Source: Roseburia sp.
Lineage (GTDB): Bacteria > Bacillota > Clostridia > Lachnospirales > Lachnospiraceae
Direction: 5' to 3'
Assembly: GCA_017621905.1 (NCBI GenBank)
Contig: JAGASC010000090.1
Coordinates: forward strand, 1-5,020
DNA length: 5,020 bases
Shown: in pieces, positions 1 through 5,020 of the stretch
Numbering within the stretch: position 1 is the first letter of the stretch
How the letters are laid out: every line of letters starts with the position of its first letter
Notes under the pieces: model-generated
What the model was told of the DNA's origin: nothing
Database searches by the model: none
Seen by the model: only the letters and a program-made list of their open reading frames with translations
Translations under genes and position numbers: made by a program

Positions 1-74
1 ATCTCTATGACGTTCAGCATGCGTATTATGGAAAAAAAGCAGTTTTAGTAAAAGAACACCTATGCAATGTTTGA
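1..74 (+). CDS. Possible 3' end of an upstream plus-strand gene (frame uncertain)
   Basis: The left edge is open in two plus-strand frames. The frame starting at base 3 reads LYDVQHAYYGKKAVLVK and onward to TGA at 72-74. Its many G-initial codons look coding, but its last codons run into the left arm of the hairpin at 51-101. The frame starting at base 1 ends at TAG 46-48, just before that hairpin. This placement suits a terminator better, but the peptide is rich in Met and less protein-like. Too little sequence is present to recognise a family. A convergent gene here would explain why the hairpin is symmetric enough to terminate in both directions. It may also be noncoding. Confidence 0.25.
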   Translation, partial: LYDVQHAYYGKKAVLVKEHLCNV

Positions 75-101
75 CGAAATAATATTGCATAGGTGTTCTT
101 T
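51..101. terminator. Bidirectional intrinsic terminator hairpin
   Basis: Bases 51-68 are the exact reverse complement of 84-101, giving an 18-bp perfect stem. It extends inward by a G-T wobble and two A-T pairs (69-71 with 81-83) to leave a 9-base loop. The arms start with AAAG and end with CTTT, so an A-tract precedes and a T-tract ends the stem on either strand, the usual form of a two-way Rho-independent terminator. It lies 37 bases past the stop of the minus-strand AraC fragment and just after a possible plus-strand gene end. The terminal T-runs are short (three or four), so efficiency is uncertain. Confidence 0.8.
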
Positions 102-137
102 CGATTCACAAGGATCTATTTTATCATTACGCCAAAT

Positions 138-344
138 TTACAGGGAATCCGTTATTTTTGGCGGTATCTGCCAGCCGGTACATCGCAGGATGGAGCGATC
201 GCGTACACAGGAGAGCTGCTTACGGTAATCGGTTGGCTTCATACCCGTTATCTCCATAAACTGTCGGTTGAAACTGGAAACAGAGTGGAATCCAATTTCT
301 TCCGAAATTTCTAAAATCGGCATTTCTGTTGTGCGAAGCAATTG
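138..344 (-). pseudogene. AraC-family transcriptional regulator, C-terminal fragment only
   Basis: Read on the minus strand, this region gives about 68 residues beginning QLLRTTEMPILEISEEIG and ending at a stop at 140-138. The segment ILEISEEIGF, then HSVSSFNRQF, then GMKPTDYRKQ is the hallmark second helix-turn-helix of AraC/XylS DNA-binding domains (I-x-EIA-x-x-x-GF-x-S-x-S-x-F-x-R-x-F, then G-x-x-P-x-x-YR). The first helix-turn-helix and the whole N-terminal sensing part, normally 200 or more residues, are missing. Upstream on the minus strand the frame stays open, but it runs antisense to the permease and stops resembling AraC proteins after the QLL residues. The only initiator nearby is a TTG at 341-339 with no visible ribosome binding site, so this is a gene remnant. 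Such regulators commonly sit divergent from LplB-type operons and control them; that role here is inferred. Confidence 0.85.
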
Positions 345-348
345 CGGA
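336..348. other. Junction of two truncated, divergently oriented genes
   Basis: AraC homology on the minus strand runs up to about base 344 (residues QLLRTTEMP, encoded leftward). Permease homology on the plus strand begins at about base 342 (LRNTLLLN, matching the conserved LRNTL segment of LplB-type permeases). Only a few bases around AATTGC are shared, and there is no spacer, insertion sequence or target duplication. This is what one deletion between two divergent genes would leave. A misassembled join would look the same. Confidence 0.75.
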
Positions 349-1031
349 ACACACTGCTTCTTAACATCCTGGATTTGGTTTTCAGTTTTCCGATGCCGAT
401 TATCCTGGCATTGATTCTAAATGAAATCCGGTGCAAATGGTTCAAGAAGGTAACGCAGACACTACTTTATCTGCCCCACTTTTTATCCTGGGTCATCATT
501 GGAGCATTGGGATATCAGTTATTCTCCGTGAAAGATGGGGTAATTAATGTACTGATAAAGAATATGGGAGGAAGTCCGATTCCGTTTTTGCAGGAGGATG
601 TATGGTGGCTGATTTCTTATATTCTGATTGGTATCTGGCAGTCCATGGGATGGGGAACCATGGTATATTTGGCAGCAATTACCGGTGTGAATTCGGAGCT
701 TTACGAAGCAGCGAGAATGGATGGCGCAGGGAGATGGAAACAGTGACTGCATGTGACGCTTCCCTGCATCCGCAGCACGATTGTGACATTGCTCATTATG
801 AATCTTGGCAAGATGATGCAGGGATCCTTTGAACGGATCTATGCACTTATGAACACGAAAGCAACGGAGTATACGACAACGATACCGGTTCTTGTATACC
901 GTTGGGGTATCGAAGGCGGAAAGTTCAGTGAGGCAACAGCGCTGGGATTATTCCAGTCCGTAAGCGGATTGATCCTTGTATTATTGGCAGATTATATTGC
1001 AAAGCGTCTGGGCGAAGACGGATTGATTTAA
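342..1031 (+). pseudogene. LplB-like sugar ABC transporter permease, N-terminally truncated and with an internal stop
   Basis: This is the first of the two membrane subunits of a CUT1-type oligosaccharide importer. About 229 codons remain, reading LRNTLLLN, then FPMPIILALILNE, then YLPHFLSW. The end, with YRWGIEGGKFSEATALGLFQ and a last membrane helix, is typical of LplB proteins. Family members usually have about 300-320 residues, so roughly 75-90 N-terminal residues, including the first membrane segment, are gone. Hydrophobic stretches lie near residues 4-27, 40-62 and 87-112. The EAA loop (YEAARMDGAGRWKQ, residues 121-134), which docks the ATPase, is cut by an in-frame TGA at 744-746; the same frame continues with LHVTLPCI, the normal end of the motif. 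Hence this is a nonsense substitution, not a frameshift. The 3' end overlaps the ribosome binding site of the next gene by one base. No start codon with a ribosome binding site is visible. Confidence 0.85.
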
Positions 1032-1044
1032 GGAGGGGCAGAAG

Positions 1045-1962
1045 ATGAGGAACACAAGTGTGGCAGTAAGACGCAGAAAAGTGTGGACGGCTGCCGGAAT
1101 AAAGAATTTGGTGGTTGATGTTGTATTTTACATATTTTTGACGACAATGGCTCTGGTTTGTCTCTTTCCGTTTATTCATGTATTTTCAAAATCAATCAGT
1201 GAAGAGTCCTATGTAATAGCCAACAAGGTGGTGCTTTTGCCGAAGGGATTTTCGCTGAATGCTTATGAAAAGATTTTTGCAGACACCTCGATTATGAGAT
1301 CCATGTTCGTCACAGTGGTTGTGACCGTAAGCTTTACCGTGATCGGTATGTTCCTTACAGTATGTGCAGCATATGCACTCAGCCGCAGGGAGCTTAAGGG
1401 AAGAAAGCTGATGACCTTTCTTATCATGCTGACCATGTATTTTTCTGCGGGAACCATTCCGGATTACCTGTTGATGAATAAGCTTCATATGTTAGACACC
1501 TGGTGGTGTATGATTCTTCCATTATGTTTTGCACCTTATAACCTGTTGATTATGAAAAACAATTTCAGCTGTTCAATACCGGACAGTCTGATAGAGTCGG
1601 CGTTAATTGATGGGGCAGGACATTTTAAAATCCTTGGGAGTATCGTGGTACCGCTGTCCAAACCGATTATGGCAACGATTGCGCTGTTCTATGCAGTAGG
1701 ACGCTGGAATGCATATCAGGACGCCCTATACTATATCAAACAGAGAACGGACTTAAGGCCGCTGCAGTTAAAGCTTTATTACCTGGTGGTGGCAGCCCGG
1801 GAATCCTTCCAGGCGGAGGGCGGCAGTGCGGGTGTGCTGACGAACCCGGAGGTGTTAAAGGCAGCATGTGTGATTTTTGCTACACTCCCGATTATCTGTA
1901 TCTACCCGTTTTTGCAGAAGTACTTTGTACAGGGTACCATGGTGGGAGCGGTAAAAGGGTGA
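1045..1962 (+). CDS. LplC-like (CUT1) carbohydrate ABC transporter permease
   Basis: This 305-residue inner-membrane subunit would pair with an LplB-type partner to form the sugar channel. Six hydrophobic segments fall near residues 22-45, 86-112, 120-142, 152-170, 207-222 and 272-290. The cytoplasmic EAA loop is intact (ESALIDGAGHFKILGSI, then VVPLSKP, residues 184-207). The C-terminus YFVQGTMVGAVKG is the conserved ending of LplC/YtcP-type permeases, and the length is normal for the family. The ATG at 1045 has AGGAGG at 1031-1036 with an 8-base spacer. That site begins on the last base of the previous stop codon, so translation was probably coupled to the upstream permease. With the upstream gene broken, this protein lacks a local partner and may be non-functional in transport unless a paralogue substitutes. 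No ATPase gene is nearby, which is normal because a shared MsmX-type ATPase usually serves these systems. Substrate cannot be read from the sequence. Confidence 0.93.
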   Translation: MRNTSVAVRRRKVWTAAGIKNLVVDVVFYIFLTTMALVCLFPFIHVFSKSISEESYVIANKVVLLPKGFSLNAYEKIFADTSIMRSMFVTVVVTVSFTVIGMFLTVCAAYALSRRELKGRKLMTFLIMLTMYFSAGTIPDYLLMNKLHMLDTWWCMILPLCFAPYNLLIMKNNFSCSIPDSLIESALIDGAGHFKILGSIVVPLSKPIMATIALFYAVGRWNAYQDALYYIKQRTDLRPLQLKLYYLVVAARESFQAEGGSAGVLTNPEVLKAACVIFATLPIICIYPFLQKYFVQGTMVGAVKG

Positions 1963-2043
1963 ATGCGCGGGGGATACACTATTTCTTTCGAATGGTTTTT
2001 GGCAGCGCAGAGCGCAAGACCAGAGTTTATTTCATATTATTTT

Positions 2044-2053
2044 AGAAGGAGGT
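2044..2053 (+). promoter_or_regulatory. Ribosome binding site of the binding-protein gene
   Basis: AGAAGGAGGT is an almost full complement to the 16S rRNA 3' end and sits 6 bases before ATG 2060. This selects that start over the in-frame ATG at 2075 (MKKGLSV), for which the spacing would be 21 bases. The strength fits a binding protein, which is needed in excess over its permeases. Confidence 0.85.
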
Positions 2054-2059
2054 CGCTTT

Positions 2060-3712
2060 ATGAGAAAAGTTACTATGAAAAAAGGATTGTCCGTAATATT
2101 TGCCATTGTAATGGCAGTAGGGATGATGGCAGGCTGTGGTTCCGGCGAGACAAAAGAGAATGACAACAACAAACAGACATCCGAGGTGAGCAATGTCGGG
2201 AGTGAGACTGCGGGGGGATCCTATACAGACTATTCTGCCGGTTTCCCGGAGACTGTTACCATCCAGATTCCGGTCTATGACCGTGCATTTGAAGGGTGGG
2301 ATGTTACAGATAACTACTATACACGGTGGATTCAGTCTGAATTCGGTGATAAATACAATATCAATGTGGAATATGTGGGAATCGGCAGATCCACAGAAAT
2401 TCAGGATTTTATGCAGCTGATTGCAGCAGGAAATGCACCGGATATTATTTTCCACTATGATATGCCGCAGGCCGTTAACTACTATGGTGAGGGTGCGATG
2501 CAAGCATTGGATCTGGCAGAAATTGAGTATTATGCACCAACTTATTATGCCAATATGAAGGATACCATCAACAAGTACGGTGTATTAGAGGACCAGAATG
2601 TCTTTTTCTTTGCAGAGCGTGAAGCGATTTATTATAACTATGTAACTTTAATCCGTCAGGACTGGCTGGATGCAGTTGGGGCAGATATGCCGACGAACCG
2701 CGCTGAATTAGAGGAAGTTGCAAAAAAATGGAAAGATGCAGGACTTGGTACAATCGGTGAAAAATTGTGGGTTGCTTCCTTTACAATGGAGTATCCATTC
2801 ATGGATGGCAGCGCAACGGAAGAGGAATATGCAAAATATCTGGATTTGAATGTTGCTCCGCTGACATGGAAGCCCACTGAGAATTATCTTAGAACCTTAA
2901 ATGCAGAGTATAACGAAGGTATTTTGGATGAAGAGTTCTATCTGGTAAAAGACGACGCATCCTGGAAAGCAGAGTTTGTAGCAGGAAATGTAGGTACATA
3001 CCAGTTCTTTATCAATAGCTCTACTGATGTGATTACTTCCCTGCTGGCAAATGATTCGGATGCCAAGGTTGCAGTTTTGGATCCCGGTGCATTAGGTGAG
3101 ACAGGTAACAACTATTACTATGAATATCCGCCTTATGGTATGATCATGGGAATCAACTCCACAACCTCTGCGGAAGAGAGAGCTGCGGTATGGATGTTCT
3201 TAGACTGGATGAGCCAGCCGGAGAATCTGTTCTACTTACAGAACGGTATCGAAGGTGAGAACTACACATTAGAAGACGGTATAGCAGTTCCTGTTGCAGA
3301 CTTTGCCGGAGAATCCAAGCTGTCCCAGAATAATAATAAGGACTACTGGTGCTTGGTGGCAGAGGTTGCGAATTACGGAGAGGAAGAGATGAATTACAAA
3401 GCAAATCTGCGTACCTTAGCTCCGGCAGGATATGAGAATCTGATTGAGGATTCTTATAGTTATACAACAGCAGATGCCGAGTACGGCGTGATTACACCAA
3501 TCTTCACGAAAGTGGTAGAGTCCACCGGCGAATACACCGCTGATTTGAATAGCATGTGGCAGGAATTCTCCACGGATTTAATCACATGTGATCCGGAAGA
3601 GTTTGATGAAAAGTATGCAGAATACTGTCAGGAATATTTAGATAGTGGATATCAGGAAATTCTGGACGAAAAGGCGGCACTTTATGCAGAGGGCAGCTAT
3701 ATCGCAGAGTAA
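2060..3712 (+). CDS. LplA-like extracellular solute-binding lipoprotein of a carbohydrate ABC importer
   Basis: This 550-residue protein should capture an oligosaccharide outside the membrane and deliver it to the permease pair. It starts with a lipoprotein signal: basic MRKVTMKK, a hydrophobic core to about residue 22, and the lipobox MAGC with Cys26 as the lipidation site. A polar linker rich in Gly, Ser, Asn and acidic residues follows (27-60). The mature part has family 1 binding-protein features: a beta strand at ETVTIQIPVYD (64-74), AGNAPDII (123-130), and IRQDWLDAVG (198-207), the typical LplA segment, followed by PTNRAELEEVAKKW. The length matches the large (about 500-560 residue) LplA class, not the usual 400-450 of CUT1 binding proteins. 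The protein is rich in Tyr and Trp, as expected for sugar stacking, and strongly acidic. The gene lies 97 bases after the permease and is followed by a hairpin at 3742-3768. The reading frame is intact. Ligand specificity is unknown; the hydrolase downstream suggests a uronic-acid-containing oligosaccharide. Confidence 0.93.
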   Translation: MRKVTMKKGLSVIFAIVMAVGMMAGCGSGETKENDNNKQTSEVSNVGSETAGGSYTDYSAGFPETVTIQIPVYDRAFEGWDVTDNYYTRWIQSEFGDKYNINVEYVGIGRSTEIQDFMQLIAAGNAPDIIFHYDMPQAVNYYGEGAMQALDLAEIEYYAPTYYANMKDTINKYGVLEDQNVFFFAEREAIYYNYVTLIRQDWLDAVGADMPTNRAELEEVAKKWKDAGLGTIGEKLWVASFTMEYPFMDGSATEEEYAKYLDLNVAPLTWKPTENYLRTLNAEYNEGILDEEFYLVKDDASWKAEFVAGNVGTYQFFINSSTDVITSLLANDSDAKVAVLDPGALGETGNNYYYEYPPYGMIMGINSTTSAEERAAVWMFLDWMSQPENLFYLQNGIEGENYTLEDGIAVPVADFAGESKLSQNNNKDYWCLVAEVANYGEEEMNYKANLRTLAPAGYENLIEDSYSYTTADAEYGVITPIFTKVVESTGEYTADLNSMWQEFSTDLITCDPEEFDEKYAEYCQEYLDSGYQEILDEKAALYAEGSYIAE

Positions 3713-3737
3713 TCAAAATGGTTCCTGAAATGAGGGA

Positions 3738-3772
3738 AAGGGAGGCTGCTGCAAATTGCAGCGGCCTCTTTT
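3738..3772 (+). terminator. Intercistronic hairpin with T-tract, probable partial terminator
   Basis: Bases 3742-3752 pair with 3758-3768 in an 11-bp GC-rich stem containing one G-T wobble (3747 with 3763) and a 5-base loop AAATT. Flanking wobble and A-T pairs (3738-3741 with 3769-3772) lengthen it, and TTTT at 3769-3772 follows the GC-rich core. It lies 29 bases after the binding-protein stop and before the hydrolase ribosome binding site. Such hairpins commonly protect the upstream message and let only part of transcription continue, which would give much more binding protein than enzyme. The T-tract is short, so read-through is likely. No promoter is evident between this hairpin and the hydrolase. 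Confidence 0.7.
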
Positions 3773-3806
3773 CAAGAAATCACAGAAAAGGAAAACCATA
3801 GAAAAC

Positions 3807-3813
3807 AAGGAGG
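3807..3813 (+). promoter_or_regulatory. Ribosome binding site fixing the hydrolase start
   Basis: AAGGAGG lies 5 bases before ATG 3819. The longer open frame from TTG 3756 would begin inside the terminator hairpin at 3742-3768 and has no binding site, so it is rejected. Its extra 21 residues (MQRPLFKKSQKRKTIE and so on) do not look like a domain. Confidence 0.88.
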
Positions 3814-3818
3814 CAGAT

Positions 3819-4868
3819 ATGGCAGGATTGGAATTCGATAGAAAACAGATGGAAGAAATGGTAGATAAAATAGTAGAGCGTACCATGCGCATGGATATGA
3901 CATGGGACTGGCCCTGCGGTGTGGCTTATTATGGAATCAGCAGGGCTTACGAAGTGACAAAAAATGAAAAGTATCTGACTTTGATGAAGAACAGAGTAGA
4001 TGAATATATGGAACTGGATCTGCCAAATTGGACAGTGAATACATGTGCTATGGGACATTGCCTGATTACGATATATGAGGCCACAAAAGAGGAAAAATAT
4101 TGGAAAATTGTAATGAGTAAGGTTGATTATATCAGAAATCATGCATTACGCTTTGCAGATTCTGTATTACAGCATACGGTATCTGTAAACAATGATTTTC
4201 CGGAGCAGGCATGGGCAGATACGCTTTTTATGGCTGCGTTCTTCCTGCTTCGTGTTGGTGTGAAGTTAAAGGATGAAGAGATAATCGAAGATGCATTAAA
4301 TCAGTATTACTGGCATATCCAGTATCTGCAAAATGAAAATACAGGCCTGTGGTACCATGGTTACAACAACATTTCCAAAGATCATATGTCCGGTTTTTAC
4401 TGGGGAAGAGCCAACTGCTGGGCGGCTTATACCATGTCACAGGTCGGTATTGTATTGCCGGAGAGTTATCTTTACCCACAATTTATGGAAATTGTAGGTT
4501 CCCTAAATGAACAGCTGGCGGCATTAAAGACCTATCAGACAGAAAATGGTTTGTGGCGCACGATTCTGGACGATCCGGAGTCTTATGAAGAGGTTTCGGC
4601 TTCCGCAGGTATTGCAGCCGCCATGGTGGCAAATGGAAATCCTTTGCATATGAAATATATTAACAAATCTATTCAGGGAATCATAGCAAATGTCACGGAA
4701 GATGGGCGTGTGATGAATGTGTCCGGGGGAACCGCTGTTATGAGAGACAGGGATGGATATCGCAATATCTCCCCAAAATGGATTCAGGGCTGGGGACAGG
4801 GCATGGTATTGGCATTTTTTACAGGAGTGCTCGACTATGACAATGCACGTAACAGAGAAGGTATCTGA
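3819..4868 (+). CDS. GH88/GH105-family unsaturated glucuronyl/galacturonyl hydrolase (YteR/YesR-like)
   Basis: This 349-residue enzyme has no signal peptide and should act in the cytoplasm on imported oligosaccharides. It would remove the 4,5-unsaturated uronic acid that lyases leave at the non-reducing end. The family forms an (alpha/alpha)6 barrel and works by hydrating the double bond. Family motifs occur in order: WDWPCGVAYYGI (from residue 29); DFPEQAWADTLFMA with Asp134, the likely equivalent of the catalytic Asp143 of YteR; TGLWYHGY (His180); WGRANCWAA (from 195), a variant of the usual WGRGNGW; LDDPESYEEVSASAG (250-264); and GWGQG (324-328). The length is close to that of YteR (about 370). 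By eye, the position where many relatives carry a second acidic residue reads VNTCAMG, with Asn74. The gene is last in the operon, 106 bases after the binding protein and behind a hairpin. It could act on rhamnogalacturonan, glycosaminoglycan or other lyase products; specificity cannot be decided here. Confidence 0.9.
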   Translation: MAGLEFDRKQMEEMVDKIVERTMRMDMTWDWPCGVAYYGISRAYEVTKNEKYLTLMKNRVDEYMELDLPNWTVNTCAMGHCLITIYEATKEEKYWKIVMSKVDYIRNHALRFADSVLQHTVSVNNDFPEQAWADTLFMAAFFLLRVGVKLKDEEIIEDALNQYYWHIQYLQNENTGLWYHGYNNISKDHMSGFYWGRANCWAAYTMSQVGIVLPESYLYPQFMEIVGSLNEQLAALKTYQTENGLWRTILDDPESYEEVSASAGIAAAMVANGNPLHMKYINKSIQGIIANVTEDGRVMNVSGGTAVMRDRDGYRNISPKWIQGWGQGMVLAFFTGVLDYDNARNREGI

Positions 4869-4916
4869 ACTGTTACATTTAAAATGACTAAGACAAAAGG
4901 CGGTTTTAAAAGAGGG

Positions 4917-4945
4917 TTTACAAATCCGGAAAAACATAGCATAAT
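4917..4945 (+). promoter_or_regulatory. Predicted sigma-A-type promoter for the next gene
   Basis: A TTTACA at 4917-4922 (5 of 6 matches to TTGACA) is followed after exactly 17 bases by CATAAT at 4940-4945 (5 of 6 matches to TATAAT). Transcription would begin near 4952, about 32 or 57 bases before the two candidate start codons. The stretch is AT-rich and noncoding, directly after the hydrolase stop. No terminator hairpin was seen between 4869 and 4916, so read-through from the operon may also reach the next gene. Confidence 0.6.
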
Positions 4946-4983
4946 AAATATGTAGCTGCCAAAGTACGGAACAGGTGCAACAA

Positions 4984-5020
4984 ATGTCAAATTGGATGAG
5001 GAACACAAATGGAAATCAAA
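4984..5020 (+). CDS. Probable start of the next gene, cut by the window end
   Basis: Two starts are plausible. ATG 4984 has AGGTG at 4973-4977 with a 6-base spacer and reads MSNWMRNTNGNQ. ATG 5009, in another frame, has GAGGA at 4998-5002 with a 6-base spacer and reads MEIK. A promoter-like sequence lies upstream at 4917-4945. Only 4 to 12 codons are visible, so neither the frame nor the product can be decided. Confidence 0.3.
   Translation, partial: MSNWMRNTNGNQ

Noticed and set aside
71..99. TTGACG as a -35 element for the plus strand
   Set aside because: It overlaps the loop of the hairpin, and no -10-like sequence occurs 16-18 bases downstream.
93..314. Plus-strand open frame of 73 codons opposite the AraC fragment
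   Set aside because: It starts with a non-ATG codon inside the terminator hairpin, has no ribosome binding site, and lies antisense to a recognisable AraC helix-turn-helix.
744..746. TGA read as a sense codon (alternative genetic code) or selenocysteine
   Set aside because: TGA is the natural stop of two intact genes in the window, and the site is in a conserved permease loop where neither Trp/Gly recoding nor Sec is expected; no selenocysteine insertion element was recognised.
753..1031. Second half of the permease as a separate small protein from GTG 753
   Set aside because: It is the C-terminal continuation of the same permease frame after the TGA, no suitably spaced ribosome binding site precedes it, and it contains only part of the EAA loop.
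2005..2040. Small GCGC-AGA-GCGC palindrome and TATTAT before the binding-protein gene
   Set aside because: A 4-bp stem is not significant, and the TATTAT lies so close to the ribosome binding site that a transcript from it would have no usable leader.
3756..3818. Upstream extension of the hydrolase from TTG 3756
   Set aside because: It begins inside the terminator stem-loop, has no ribosome binding site, and AAGGAGG correctly precedes ATG 3819.
4995..5008. 14-base identity with 1044-1057 (around the LplC start codon, ATGAGGAACACAA)
   Set aside because: In 5 kb of A-rich sequence one such match is not far from chance, and the flanks do not align, so it is not evidence of a duplication.

Overview
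The window looks like a chromosomal carbohydrate-uptake locus from a low-to-mid GC Firmicute, most likely a gut Clostridia/Lachnospiraceae member. This is an inference from strong AGGAGG-type ribosome binding sites, intrinsic terminators with A/T-flanked stems, and the order permease B, permease C, large lipoprotein binding protein, GH88/GH105 hydrolase. No part of it looks like a mobile element, a CRISPR array or an RNA gene.

Layout: positions 1-74 may hold the last codons of a plus-strand gene. A perfect 18-bp stem hairpin (51-101) follows and can terminate transcription from both sides. Positions 138-344 on the minus strand encode only the last 68 codons of an AraC-family regulator, including its second helix-turn-helix. 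At about position 342 this fragment abuts, with no spacer, the interior of an LplB-like ABC permease on the plus strand (342-1031). That permease has lost its N-terminus and also has an in-frame TGA inside its EAA loop, so it is a pseudogene as read. Three intact genes follow: an LplC-like permease (1045-1962), an LplA-like binding lipoprotein (2060-3712) and a cytoplasmic unsaturated-glucuronyl/galacturonyl hydrolase (3819-4868). A hairpin with a short T-tract separates the last two. A good sigma-A-like promoter at 4917-4945 probably starts a new transcription unit whose first codons reach the window end.

How the genes would work together: in an intact version of such a locus, the lipoprotein captures an oligosaccharide and the B/C permease pair imports it. 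A shared MsmX-type ATPase encoded elsewhere powers transport, and the hydrolase removes the terminal unsaturated uronic acid left by a polysaccharide lyase. The AraC regulator would sit divergently and control the operon. Here a single deletion across the divergent araC/lplB intergenic region would explain both truncated genes and would also have removed the operon promoter. The nonsense codon is a second, independent lesion. The main point of interest is therefore a locus apparently caught in decay (or a misassembly), not a new system. I found no evidence for an undescribed biological system.
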